A stretch of 52,499 nucleotides of DNA from CAWVWD01 sp965662365 (GCA_965662365.1 CBFIHR010000025.1:1-52499); one strand, 5' to 3'. Positions 1 to 8,647 are shown, numbered from the stretch's first letter. Notes: generated by a model from the letters alone, not told the origin. Program-made: numbers and translations.

Positions 1-105
1 CTTTCACTTACAATATGATTTCTTTGGCTTACAATACGATTTCTTTCACTTACAATATAATTTCTTTGGCTTACAATACGATTTCTTTGGCTTACAATAC
101 GATTA
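1..105. repeat. 21-bp tandem repeat, at least 5 copies, running off the left edge
   Basis: The core CTTACAATAYGAT recurs at 7, 28, 49, 70 and 91, an exact 21-bp period, with the linker alternating between TTCTTTGGC and TTCTTTCAC. The period is a multiple of three. Both strands stay open across the copies: the plus frame from base 2 reads a heptapeptide like FGLQYDF and stops at 122-124, and the minus frame reads units like NRIVSQR. Whether either frame is translated cannot be judged because the array starts outside the window. There are no unique spacers, so it is not a CRISPR array. It lies 3' of the methyltransferase-HIT gene. Confidence 0.9.
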
Positions 106-162
106 TAATATTTTCCTTATTTAGTACAGCAACCAAATAAAAGATTTTTTATCTCTAAAAAC

Positions 163-1032
163 TTACGCTTCATAAAATCCTTTCCCTTCCACACAATGCC
201 GAACGCCTCCTTTCGGATTTTCCATATCACCTTTGTAGCGAGGAATGAGGTGACAATGAAAATGTGAAACGGTTTGTCCTGCGGCTTCTCCGCAATTCAT
301 ACCAATATTATAACCATCAGGTTTGTAGCGTTTATCTAAAATCGTTTTGACTCTATCAATCATTAACTGTAACGCCATTTTTTCTTTTTCCGCTAAGGCG
401 AAATAATCGTTTTGGTGTCGTTTGGAGATAATCAACGCATGACCGGGCGAAACGGGAAACTTATCCAAAATGGCGTACATCGTGGCACTTTCTGTCAAAA
501 GCTCTCGCTCACTTTCGGGCGAACAAAAAACACAATCGTTATCTTTTGGGCGTTGATTGTAATGCTGGTATTCGTAAATTTCGCAATGTTCGGCTTTGTG
601 AAAAGTTGGTTGATTTAATCGGACATTACATTGATACGTTGGAACATTGTATTCAAAATGTGTCCGAAAACCTGGCTTTTTTAAATCTCGTCGAACCGTG
701 AAATAAGCCGTTCCATTTGGTTTTAATAATTCTGAAATTGCCATTAAAACAAAAGCCTGTTCTTTGGGCATCAATACATTTAAAACATAATGACAAATAA
801 TGGTATCAAATTTTTCAGTCGGATAATGGTTATAATGAAACGGGTCAAATCCTGTAATATCAATATTTTGCATTTGTAGAAAGTCCACATCTGCACCGTA
901 GCCACAACCAAAATCTAAAACTTTTCCTTTTATTTTTTCTTGTTGAAATAAAATTCGAGTTGGATAAGAGACTCGTTCTCTTTTGATTGCCGTTAAGTAG
1001 GAATTTGGATTTTTGGAATCGTGAAAAAGCAT
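163..1032 (-). CDS. Fused class I SAM methyltransferase and HIT-family protein
   Basis: This 289-aa protein joins two enzyme domains. Residues about 30-120 form a Rossmann methyltransferase: motif I VLDFGCGYG at 38-46, an acidic GFDP at 61-64, then FDTIICHYVLNVL and a KPNGTAYF strand. Residues about 165-289 form a HIT domain with a CxxC pair (C167, C170) and the histidine triad HFHCH at 257-261. HIT proteins cleave or transfer nucleotidyl groups on adenosine-type substrates. The methyl acceptor is unknown. The gene starts 15 bp after the HNH nuclease gene stops, so the two are almost certainly cotranscribed. The linker around 120-160 is rich in aromatic and charged residues and may be a substrate module. 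Both domains look intact. The joint role is inferred, not known. Confidence 0.85.
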   Translation of the reverse strand: MLFHDSKNPNSYLTAIKRERVSYPTRILFQQEKIKGKVLDFGCGYGADVDFLQMQNIDITGFDPFHYNHYPTEKFDTIICHYVLNVLMPKEQAFVLMAISELLKPNGTAYFTVRRDLKKPGFRTHFEYNVPTYQCNVRLNQPTFHKAEHCEIYEYQHYNQRPKDNDCVFCSPESERELLTESATMYAILDKFPVSPGHALIISKRHQNDYFALAEKEKMALQLMIDRVKTILDKRYKPDGYNIGMNCGEAAGQTVSHFHCHLIPRYKGDMENPKGGVRHCVEGKGFYEA

Positions 1033-1047
1033 ATTTTTATAATTTGA

Positions 1048-2154
1048 TTATGGTTGATAAGTCCAATTTTGAGTAAAGCCCATATTCGCTGCAATTTGTG
1101 ACAACGGCTCAATTTGTTGGCGGAGTTTTGTCTTAAAATCTTTTTTTGAAAGTTGTTGAATTTGATGTAAATCTGTATTAAAAATATCTAAATAATCCTC
1201 TAAATCTTTTTTCAAATTCAACTGTAAACCAATGTGAAACGCTTCAAATTGTAAATTGGCAAACGGTTCAAAATACACATCTAATTTAGGTAAATTATTT
1301 GATTTTTGCGAATTGACGGATTGTGTAATTGGCACTAAATTCCAGAGTTGATTGTGCGTCACGAAACTCCACGGAATGAAGTGGTCAAGGGAATATTTTT
1401 TTAACGTTTGATTAGAATAAATACATTGAATCGGTTGGTTTTGTTGTTCGATAACGATGTTCCAAAAGTTGTGCTGTTTCGCTAAACTTCTATCATTTGT
1501 AGTTGGTGGAAATAATTTGGCTGCGATATTTGGAACGTTCAAATTCCGTTTTTGTAAATATTTTAACAAATTCCAAAGACAAAAATCCTGCATGATTTTT
1601 AAGTGTTTTTGGAAATAATTAAACCAATCTTCATCAAAAATTAATTTGTCATTATCAAAATAATACGGTGATTTATAAGTCGTTCCGACAGTTGCCAGCG
1701 ATTTAATAGTTCGATTAAGTTTACCATCTTTCATACCTTTCACCTCATTCGCAAACCACGGTCGAATAAACCGAAAAGGCACATAATCACTTATTTTCAA
1801 AAGGTTTTTAGAAAAAGAATGTTTTGGATTTTTATCAATAAAATCTGATAATTTTTGAGTTAAAATAGTTGCTTTCGTATCAATCTGTAAATTCAACTCT
1901 TCTATTGCTAAGGCTTCATTTGCCAACTTTCCCAACTTATCTTGAACACCAAAATTGATTTTAAAATAATGATTTGGATACCAGACATTCACGACCATTT
2001 GAATAAATAAATCTTTCATTTCAATTGTAGATTTATTCTGTTCAATGGCTTTTAGCAAACTGTAAAACCAGTAAAATTTATAGGACGTTGACGTATTGTT
2101 GAAAACGGTTGATAGTTTTTGAATATCGAGTTTTTGATGGTTGGGGAGCTGCAT
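1048..2154 (-). CDS. HNH endonuclease domain protein
   Basis: This 368-aa protein has a C-terminal HNH module: C244, then the DHFIPW core with D257 and H258, the NLVP segment with N272, and the N281-K284-LP tail. These are the recognisable landmarks of HNH nucleases that need a metal and cut DNA. Residues 1-235 are helical, rich in Lys, Asn and Phe, and I do not recognise them; they may bind the target. There is no signal peptide. It is the first gene of a two-gene operon with the methyltransferase-HIT fusion, and a TAnnTTTG box lies about 40 bp upstream. A nuclease beside a methyltransferase resembles restriction or other defence cassettes, but the methyltransferase lacks an obvious DNA-methylase signature, so this role is only a guess. 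Confidence 0.8.
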   Translation of the reverse strand: MQLPNHQKLDIQKLSTVFNNTSTSYKFYWFYSLLKAIEQNKSTIEMKDLFIQMVVNVWYPNHYFKINFGVQDKLGKLANEALAIEELNLQIDTKATILTQKLSDFIDKNPKHSFSKNLLKISDYVPFRFIRPWFANEVKGMKDGKLNRTIKSLATVGTTYKSPYYFDNDKLIFDEDWFNYFQKHLKIMQDFCLWNLLKYLQKRNLNVPNIAAKLFPPTTNDRSLAKQHNFWNIVIEQQNQPIQCIYSNQTLKKYSLDHFIPWSFVTHNQLWNLVPITQSVNSQKSNNLPKLDVYFEPFANLQFEAFHIGLQLNLKKDLEDYLDIFNTDLHQIQQLSKKDFKTKLRQQIEPLSQIAANMGFTQNWTYQP

Positions 2155-2195
2155 AAGGATTGATTTTAATTACAAAAAAAGTATATCATATTTGA

Positions 2196-2203
2196 CAAAA
2201 GTA
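2196..2203 (-). promoter_or_regulatory. Bacteroidota-type -7 box for the HNH operon
   Basis: On the minus strand the box reads TACTTTTG, matching TAnnTTTG. Transcription would begin near 2189, about 35 nt before the HNH start. No clear -33 TTTG is visible 19-21 bp upstream, so support rests on the -7 element and its position. Confidence 0.5.
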
Positions 2204-2457
2204 CATTAATTTTTATCATTAAAAAAGATATAAAATAGATATCAAATAGAATGTTTGTTAGACAGAAGGTAAAAAGAAAGAAGGATAGAAAGTTAAAAGA
2301 AATCTGATCCTCTAATAATCAATAGGATTGAAAATTAGGTCGTTAAAGAATGGCTAAGGCTTAAAGTGTATCCGCTGAATAGATTGATGAGCGGATATCG
2401 TAGCGGCTTTGTTATCAATTTATTGATGGAAAAAACCAAAAGCCTAAAACGCTGTTG

Positions 2458-2465
2458 TACCTTTG
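2458..2465 (+). promoter_or_regulatory. Bacteroidota-type -7 box for the acetyltransferase gene
   Basis: The sequence TACCTTTG followed by C is a good match to TAnnTTTG. It predicts a start near 2472 and a leader of about 65 nt. A -33 element is not evident. Confidence 0.55.
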
Positions 2466-2536
2466 CATAATAGGAATCATATTGATTATAAAAACTGCGG
2501 AAACCTGTTAAATCTGCAGGAGGAAATCACGAATAG

Positions 2537-3460
2537 ATGAACATCAGAAGAGTAAAGCGAGCTGATATCGAGGACAAAAAATGGAACGGTTGTATTCATT
2601 ACGCTTCAAACGGAAACCCTTACGGATATACATGGCATTTGGATGCGGTGAGTGAAGCGTGGGAGGGTTTGGTAGAAGGCGATTATGAAAGTGTTTTTCC
2701 GTTGATTTGGAATGAAAAATTAAAGATTGCGAAACAACTTTATCAACCTTTTTTTTCACAACAATTGGGGATTTATTCTATTAATTTGCTGTCGCAGAAA
2801 CGGATTGAAAATTTCTTACAAGCCATTCCTTCTGAGTATAAATATATTGCGATTAATGTTAATCATAAGAATAAAATTCCGGAAAACGCAGGGTTTGAAG
2901 TGGTGGAACATCCAAATTATACTTTGCGGATGATGGATGGTTATGAAATGATTTATCAGCATTATTCCTCTAATCTTAGGCGTAGTCTTAAGCGAGCAAG
3001 AAAGTATAAAATGACATTGACGAGCAGTATTAAACCGGAGAAGTTGGTGGAGCTGTATCGAACTTATCAAGGGCCGAAAATCCCGGAGTTAGATGATGCT
3101 GCTTATCATGCGGCACACCGAGTGATTTATAATGCTTTGCATCGAGGCATGGGATTTTTGTCAGCGATTATGAATGAACAAAATACGGTTATGGCGGCAG
3201 GTTTCTTTTTGGTGTCGAAAAATCGTGTGGTGAATTTAATTCATACGACAACGCCCGAAGGTCGAGAAAAACGAGCAATGCACGCTTTGTTAGATGCTAC
3301 GATTCAGCAGAATGCCGGTAAGCCAATTATTTTTGACTTTGAAGGCTCTTCGATTCCGGGAGTCGCTAAGTTTTATGAAAGTTTTGGGGCAATGAATCAA
3401 CCGTATTATAGTATTAAAAAAAATGACTTGCCGTTTTTTGTAAAATGGTTTAAAAAATAA
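2537..3460 (+). CDS. FemAB/GNAT-like N-acyltransferase
   Basis: This 307-aa protein looks like the GNAT-fold acyltransferases of the FemAB/CelD type (Acetyltransf_6). The second half carries the typical run of this fold: SSNLRRSLKRARK near 145-157, a strand rich in hydrophobic residues with AAGFF, and FDFEGSSIPG near 275-284 followed by KFYESFGA, the usual C-terminal signature of this group. There is no signal peptide, so it should act in the cytoplasm. The acceptor substrate cannot be told; family members modify peptidoglycan precursors or polysaccharide building blocks. AGGAGGA 12 nt upstream is an unusually good Shine-Dalgarno match for this phylum. The gene stands alone with its own promoter. 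Confidence 0.75.
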   Translation: MNIRRVKRADIEDKKWNGCIHYASNGNPYGYTWHLDAVSEAWEGLVEGDYESVFPLIWNEKLKIAKQLYQPFFSQQLGIYSINLLSQKRIENFLQAIPSEYKYIAINVNHKNKIPENAGFEVVEHPNYTLRMMDGYEMIYQHYSSNLRRSLKRARKYKMTLTSSIKPEKLVELYRTYQGPKIPELDDAAYHAAHRVIYNALHRGMGFLSAIMNEQNTVMAAGFFLVSKNRVVNLIHTTTPEGREKRAMHALLDATIQQNAGKPIIFDFEGSSIPGVAKFYESFGAMNQPYYSIKKNDLPFFVKWFKK

Positions 3461-3472
3461 CCAGAATAATTA

Positions 3473-3580
3473 CCTTTCTCCTAATCTCTTTCCTAAAGGA
3501 GAAAGGAGCAGTACTCGACTTTACCAACTTGTCAATACTACATTCTGTTCCCTTCTCTTTTAGGAGAAGGGCTGGGGATG
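3473..3580 (+). repeat. Paired palindromic intergenic repeat ending in CTGGGGATGAGG
   Basis: Two related hairpins lie back to back. The first pairs CCTTTCTCCT (3473-3482) with AGGAGAAAGG (3497-3506). The second pairs CCCTTCTC (3550-3557) with GAGAAGGG (3564-3571) and is followed by CTGGGGATGAGG. From memory, palindromes of this type with a GGGCTGGGGATGAGG tail are dispersed repeats in many bacterial genomes. The tail runs into a false start codon at 3578 of the next gene. It may also serve as a terminator for the acetyltransferase gene. Confidence 0.65.
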
Positions 3581-3598
3581 AGGTCAAAACTAAAAGCA

Positions 3599-4819
3599 AT
3601 GAAAAATCCAAAAGAATTTGATGTGATTATCTGGGGAGCGTCAGGCTTTACAGGTCGCTTGGTTGTAGAATATATTTTTAAAAAATATGGTGTGGGCAAA
3701 TCTCTACATTGGGCAATGGCTGGCCGCAATCAAGCAAAACTGGAGAAAGTCCGTGCAGCGGTGGCGGATGCAAGGGTTCCGATTGTAACGGCTGATAGTC
3801 ACGACCGCCCGAGCCTTGATGCAATGGTAGGCCGCACGAAAGTGATTTGTACAACGGTCGGGCCGTATGCAAAGTATGGTTCGGAGTTGGTAGCCGCTTG
3901 TGTCGAGCATCAGGTGCATTATTGTGATTTGACTGGCGAAGTGCAGTGGATGCGTCGCATGATTGATAAACATCATGAGGCAGCGGTAGCGAACGGTACT
4001 AAGATTGTGCATACGTGCGGTTTTGATTCTATTCCATCAGATATTGGTGTTTATTTTGTTCAAAAAGCAGCTCAAGAGCAGACGGGACAACGTGCGAAAG
4101 CAATAGATATGCGGGTGCGGGTGATGAAAGGTGGCTTGAGTGGCGGCACATTTGCCAGTTTTAGTAATACGATCGAAGAAGCTAAACAGGATAAATCTAT
4201 TTATAAAACGTTGGTCAATCCTTATGGCTTAAATCCTGAAGGGGAACAAAGTGGCAGCGATAAGCGAGATTTACAAACGGTCAAGTATGATGAATCGAAT
4301 CAAACTTGGATGTATCCGTTTATTATGGCGGCGATTAATACAAAAGTTGTTCGTAGAAGTAATGCGTTGATGAATTACGTTTACGGAAAAGATTTTTCTT
4401 ACAGCGAGGCGATGATGAGTGGCGATGGTTTTTCTGGTAAAATGAAAGCCTATCAAAATGCGTTGATTTTAGGAACAATTTTCGGTGCAAAGCCCGATAC
4501 TTTCTTAAGAAAAATGATTGATAAGTTTTTACCAAAGCCTGGCGAAGGGCCGAGTAAGGAGGAACGGGAAAGTGGTTTTTATAAGTTTCATTTTTATACG
4601 ACTTTAGAAAATGGTTCTAAAGCATTCGGAGTCGTGACAGGCGATAAAGATCCTGGTTATGGCTCGACTTCTAAGATGTTGGCCGAGGCAGCGATTTGTT
4701 TGGCGAAAGACGATTTGCCGAAAGGTGGAGGTGTGTTGACGCCTTCGACTGCTATGGGCGATGCTTTGCTAAAGCGTTTGGAAGATCATGCTGGATTGAC
4801 TTTTTCGTTTAAGGTTTAA
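3599..4819 (+). CDS. Saccharopine dehydrogenase-like NAD(P)-binding oxidoreductase
   Basis: This 406-aa protein opens with a dinucleotide-binding strand-loop, VIIWGASGFTGRLVVEY, whose GASGFTG is typical of the saccharopine dehydrogenase-like / trans-acting enoyl reductase family. TTVGPYAKYG, YCDLTGEVQWMRRMID and CGFDSIPSD, found in order within the first 150 residues, are hallmark segments of that family. Bacterial members act on lipid or polyketide intermediates or have no known substrate; lysine biosynthesis is unlikely. I chose the start at 3599 because the in-frame ATG at 3578 lies inside a repeat and would add seven residues not expected in the family. It is a single gene, converging on the NYN-LRR gene. 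Confidence 0.85.
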   Translation: MKNPKEFDVIIWGASGFTGRLVVEYIFKKYGVGKSLHWAMAGRNQAKLEKVRAAVADARVPIVTADSHDRPSLDAMVGRTKVICTTVGPYAKYGSELVAACVEHQVHYCDLTGEVQWMRRMIDKHHEAAVANGTKIVHTCGFDSIPSDIGVYFVQKAAQEQTGQRAKAIDMRVRVMKGGLSGGTFASFSNTIEEAKQDKSIYKTLVNPYGLNPEGEQSGSDKRDLQTVKYDESNQTWMYPFIMAAINTKVVRRSNALMNYVYGKDFSYSEAMMSGDGFSGKMKAYQNALILGTIFGAKPDTFLRKMIDKFLPKPGEGPSKEERESGFYKFHFYTTLENGSKAFGVVTGDKDPGYGSTSKMLAEAAICLAKDDLPKGGGVLTPSTAMGDALLKRLEDHAGLTFSFKV

Positions 4820-4866
4820 GCGATTGCTATTGTGTTTTTTTTGTTTTTTGAGTAGGTCTGTTTTAA

Positions 4867-4906
4867 TGATTTGATTACGAATCTATAAGATTTCGTAATC
4901 AAATCA
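4867..4906. terminator. Bidirectional hairpin between convergent genes
   Basis: Arms at 4867-4884 and 4888-4906 pair almost perfectly (one bulged base) around a 3-nt loop. The stem contains TTACGAA and TTCGTAA, the same core as the palindromes at 11022 and 44006. It lies between the ends of two convergent genes, where a shared terminator is expected. No long U tract follows. Confidence 0.65.
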
Positions 4907-4927
4907 AATAAAAGTTGAATGTTAAAT

Positions 4928-7090
4928 TTATACGTTTCCAATATATAAATCTGGTCTTTCTTTGATCAGTGCTTCTAACTCTAATCGAATCACTGTTTTA
5001 TAATTATCGACCTTGAATGTGTTTAAATTGGGTAATAATTGAACGTTAGCAATAGACTTTAAGGTGCTATTGTACAAACAGTTTAAATACGTCAAATTAA
5101 CCAAATTTTCCACATTTTGCAGGTTCGCTAAACTATTGTCTTGCAGGTTTAAAGCACTTAATTTTTTTAGGTGAACGATGTGTTCAATCGTTGTGATACT
5201 GTTAGACGTGCAGTTCAAAAACTCTAAATTTTCAAAATGCTCAATGCCTTGCAGGTCTGTTAAATCATGGCCGGAAATATTCAAATCTTCAATTTGTGAC
5301 AACTCTTTTAACCCGGATAAATTTGATAATTTGATGCTCAATTGATTTAGACCAAAAAATAAAATTCCGTTACCGACAATGTCGATTTTTTTACGTCTGA
5401 ATAGACTTCTTAACTGGTCTTCGTCAGGGGTTGAGGTATCTTCGCCACGATTCAAGACACTTTGATTAAAAGCGATTTTCCATTGATTTTCGAGTCCGTG
5501 CCACCAGTTTTCCAGTTCGGTTCGAGTTGCTTCGACGATGATTTCTTTGGGGCGTTCGGTGCGGTGCTGCTTCGCTTCATCGGATAAGGTGACGACGGCT
5601 GCCGCTTCTTTTTTGGGTGCTGGCGTAGTGATTTTTTTCTGTTCTGGTGCGGTTCCGTTTGCTTTTGGTACAGCGATTTCTAACTCTTGGATTTGCGTTT
5701 TTAGTAATTGATTACTTACTTCCAGATCTTTTACTTTCTCAATTAGTTGGTCGATTTGATCGCCTTTTGTAATAATCGTTGCCGAGCTTTCCAGCTGGGT
5801 TTGAAGGTCTTGCAGGTTATTATTTAAAAAGGTGATTTGCGAGTTTTTTTGAGCGACCGAATTTAATAAAATATTGTATTCCTCCTTTAGTTCCTCAAAC
5901 TTCAAGGCTTCGGATTGTTTTAACTGCGGCATTTGCACCAGTCGGAGGGCAGCCTTCAAATCTTCATCTAAGTTACTAATTTTCTCTTGTTGAAAATCAA
6001 TTGTCACTGCTTGCGAATTACTTTCAGCGACTTTTCGATCCAGTGCTTCGAGTGCTGCTTGTTTTTGAGCATTTAAGCGGTCTATTTCTCGCTTTAACTC
6101 ATTGATAGTCGCCTCTTTTTGTGTAATAATTTGCTGCAAATCGGCTAATTTATTATCAAAAGTTTGGCGTTGCGTTTCAATGCGTTGAAGTACCTCCTCT
6201 TTATTGTCGGTAAACAAGCCGATTTGATTCCGTAAGTCTGTATTTTCTATTTGTAATTGCTGATTTTTTTGTAAAACAGCGTGTAGTTTTTTCTCAAAAT
6301 TATTTTTTAAATCTAAAGCCTGTTGTTGCAAAAAATCTTTTGAAGCCGAGAGTTGTTCTCGTTCTTGAGCCAATTGTTTAACGGTTTCTGCTTCCGTAAC
6401 GGTATTTTCTTTTATATCTATTGCACAAAAATAATGTATGCCGCCTGCGTTGTCCATATCTATTTTAAATGACACTGGTGTACCTTTTTGGGTATAAGCT
6501 AATCCCGAATCTACTATGGAATCTTTATGAAAGAATAAGTTTTTATTCCCAATACTGCGTCGGATAAATCCAAAATCTCTATCGGTTTTATACCTATCAA
6601 TAGTACCGTTAAGATTATTACGTTCGAGTTCTAAACTATTGATTAACTGAACGGCCAAAAAAGATACATCGGTTTCAATCGCCATATTGATATTCAGATC
6701 TTGAATGATCAGTCGTTCCGTCGTAATTTGAGGTCGGGCGATTCTATTAGCCTGTTGTATCCAGCCAAAATCTTCTATCAAATGTTCAAATCGATTTGAA
6801 GAAATGACAGTTGCATTTATTTCGGCTGCTTGCTTGAGAATCAATCGGTCTGCATCTCCGCCGGTAGCTTGATTAAAATAGTCATTCAATCCAAATTTGA
6901 TAATACTTTGATATATTTGTTTATCAAGATCTCGCTTGAATTTATAGCGAGTATCGGCATCAAAATAACAATAGAAGGAAATTTTTTCGTTGTGTAAATG
7001 AAGTAACAGTTGCAAAAGAGGTGCGAGCAAATGTTCTTCGGTATGCTTACTGATTATATCTGTGCCATCAATGACAAATTCTTGCTTCAT
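4928..7090 (-). CDS. NYN ribonuclease, cold-shock domain, coiled-coil and leucine-rich-repeat protein
   Basis: This 720-aa protein has four regions. Residues 1-110 resemble the Zc3h12a-like NYN/PIN RNase: VIDG with D8, the FDAD pair D44/D46, and GGDADR (D79, D81) followed by LKQAAEINATVISSN, which mirrors the DDRFIVKLAYE...VVSND segment of eukaryotic MCPIP1. Residues about 160-225 form a cold-shock domain with the RNP-like motifs DFGFI (172-176) and LFFHKDSI (185-192). Residues about 235-475 are a long coiled coil. After a Pro/Lys/Ala-rich linker, about 580-710 are leucine-rich repeats. Expected activity is endonucleolytic RNA cutting steered by the cold-shock domain; the LRR could sense a partner. 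No signal peptide is seen. The gene stands alone. The individual domains are well supported; the combined function is inferred. Confidence 0.75.
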   Translation of the reverse strand: MKQEFVIDGTDIISKHTEEHLLAPLLQLLLHLHNEKISFYCYFDADTRYKFKRDLDKQIYQSIIKFGLNDYFNQATGGDADRLILKQAAEINATVISSNRFEHLIEDFGWIQQANRIARPQITTERLIIQDLNINMAIETDVSFLAVQLINSLELERNNLNGTIDRYKTDRDFGFIRRSIGNKNLFFHKDSIVDSGLAYTQKGTPVSFKIDMDNAGGIHYFCAIDIKENTVTEAETVKQLAQEREQLSASKDFLQQQALDLKNNFEKKLHAVLQKNQQLQIENTDLRNQIGLFTDNKEEVLQRIETQRQTFDNKLADLQQIITQKEATINELKREIDRLNAQKQAALEALDRKVAESNSQAVTIDFQQEKISNLDEDLKAALRLVQMPQLKQSEALKFEELKEEYNILLNSVAQKNSQITFLNNNLQDLQTQLESSATIITKGDQIDQLIEKVKDLEVSNQLLKTQIQELEIAVPKANGTAPEQKKITTPAPKKEAAAVVTLSDEAKQHRTERPKEIIVEATRTELENWWHGLENQWKIAFNQSVLNRGEDTSTPDEDQLRSLFRRKKIDIVGNGILFFGLNQLSIKLSNLSGLKELSQIEDLNISGHDLTDLQGIEHFENLEFLNCTSNSITTIEHIVHLKKLSALNLQDNSLANLQNVENLVNLTYLNCLYNSTLKSIANVQLLPNLNTFKVDNYKTVIRLELEALIKERPDLYIGNV

Positions 7091-7268
7091 CGTATCGTAA
7101 GTTTTTTGCTGTATCTATGTATTTGACGAATCTCTAACTAAGGATTAGAAAATCATTAGCACCGTGTTTGTTATTCGAATCGAGATTTTATACAGCAAAT
7201 TTCTATATTCAAACTGCTTTCAAAATGAATTTCAAATTTACAAGATTAATTTTACTAAATTAAAAGCT

Positions 7269-8585
7269 ATGATAAAAAACACTTTAAAAAAAAATCGCTT
7301 ATTTTTCTATCGTCCTCTTCTTCATTTAATGGCACTAATGCTCACCCTATCTATGATGACTTGTAGCCCGACTATTCAAAGTGCGTTCTTGACATCAGAT
7401 AGATTAGACAAGCAGCCGAGTGCTTACGAAAACCCGGTGAAAACTAATGCGACTTTATGTGATAATGCGTTGCATTATGCCCCGGACACAGCACATCTTG
7501 ACCATACTGCAATGAAGTACATTCGTGTCAATGTTCATTTTATGAACGCCTCGGATAGTTCGCAGAATTTTAATGGAGCAGAAGGTATTCAGTATGCAAA
7601 AGATCTAATTTATTATGCTAATATTCCATTGCGAAAGAACAAAAAGATGTTTTTGCCGAAAGGCAATAATACCGCGGTTTTACCATTGCGGTACGAATAT
7701 GTCCTTACACCTGCTACGGACGATCCGAATGACAAAGGGGTTTATTTTCATTATGATGACGAATTGTTCTATTTCGTTCAAGTTGGTAAAAATCGAAATT
7801 TAGGAAGTCGAACCGTTTTGAATAAATATAATGTTGGCGGTGATACGATTATGAATCTTTTTATCATGCCGCATCATCCAGACAGTATTGCCTCACCGAC
7901 TTACAAGGTGACGCATACTGGTATTGCATTAGGCAATAGTGTAAAAATTGCTGGTTTGTACGAAAGTGATAAACCAGTATGGTTCTTTAAGGGGTTGGTC
8001 AATCATGAGATTGGACATGTTTTAGGGTTGTCGCATACTTGGTCCTATCCTGACGGCTGCGAGGATACGCCTCAAAACCCAAACTGTTGGAATAAAACTC
8101 AAACTGGACCGTGTAAAGATAATGCCTCTAATAATGTAATGGATTACAACTCTCGACAAAATGCTTGGTCACCTTGTCAAATTGGTCGTATTCATCGGAT
8201 GTTTAGTAATACGTATGGGCGTTCTCGTAAGATTTTAGTAAAAAACTGGTGTACGTTGAATCCCGATAAATCTATTATAATTACCGATTCTGTTCATTGG
8301 AAAGGGGCGAAAGATTTAGAAGGACATTTGACGATTGAGAATGGCGGATATTTACGGATTAGTTGTCGGGTATCGATTCCGAAAGGGGGAAAAATTACGG
8401 TAAAACCTGGCGGAACGTTGGTGCTTGACCAAAGTTTGATTCATAATGCTTGTGGCGATACGTGGCAGGGTATCGAAGTACAAACCCTCAAAAAAACATC
8501 TGGAAAAGTAGTGTCGATGGGCGAAATTCGGTTAGAAAATATGGATAATCCCTTGGTCGAATCGACGCAAGAACCGAAAGAGTAA
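7269..8585 (+). CDS. M43-like zinc metalloprotease lipoprotein
   Basis: The protein (438 aa from this start) has a hydrophobic leader ending LSMMTC, a lipobox, so it is probably a lipoprotein. The zinc motif HEIGHVLGLSH at 246-256 gives three His ligands and the catalytic Glu247, as in metzincins of the pappalysin (M43) group. CEDTPQNPNCWN and NVMDYNSRQ after it are also typical, the latter containing the Met-turn. About 110 C-terminal residues form a Gly-rich beta stretch (VKPGGTLVLDQS, WQGIEVQ) seen in large secreted Bacteroidota proteins, but no sorting domain follows, so the chain may be shortened. The start at 7269 was preferred to 7164 because it puts the leader directly at the N terminus. 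Confidence 0.85.
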   Translation: MIKNTLKKNRLFFYRPLLHLMALMLTLSMMTCSPTIQSAFLTSDRLDKQPSAYENPVKTNATLCDNALHYAPDTAHLDHTAMKYIRVNVHFMNASDSSQNFNGAEGIQYAKDLIYYANIPLRKNKKMFLPKGNNTAVLPLRYEYVLTPATDDPNDKGVYFHYDDELFYFVQVGKNRNLGSRTVLNKYNVGGDTIMNLFIMPHHPDSIASPTYKVTHTGIALGNSVKIAGLYESDKPVWFFKGLVNHEIGHVLGLSHTWSYPDGCEDTPQNPNCWNKTQTGPCKDNASNNVMDYNSRQNAWSPCQIGRIHRMFSNTYGRSRKILVKNWCTLNPDKSIIITDSVHWKGAKDLEGHLTIENGGYLRISCRVSIPKGGKITVKPGGTLVLDQSLIHNACGDTWQGIEVQTLKKTSGKVVSMGEIRLENMDNPLVESTQEPKE

Positions 8586-8613
8586 GGTCGGTTTCTTATC
8601 GGTTTTTTATCGG

Positions 8614-8647
8614 GCTGTTATATTGCGATCAGGGGCAATATAGCAGC
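8614..8647 (+). terminator. Hairpin after the M43 protease gene
   Basis: A 13-bp stem (8614-8626 with 8635-8647, one G-T pair) encloses an 8-nt loop about 30 bp after the stop codon. The downstream T run is weak. Confidence 0.5.

Larger units (their letters stand above)
2155..2536. other. Intergenic region between divergent genes
   Basis: These 382 bp separate the minus-strand HNH operon from the plus-strand acetyltransferase gene. They hold one -7 box for each direction (2196-2203 and 2458-2465). I see no gene, RNA or strong hairpin in the middle part. AGGAGGA at 2518-2524 precedes the acetyltransferase start by 12 nt. Confidence 0.7.

Noticed and set aside
1..105. CRISPR array at the left edge
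   Set aside because: The unit is 21 bp without unique spacers; copies directly abut.
8450..8585. Type IX sorting domain on the M43 protease
   Set aside because: The C terminus lacks the L-S-x-G-x-Y pattern and final strand; the lipobox suggests lipoprotein export instead.
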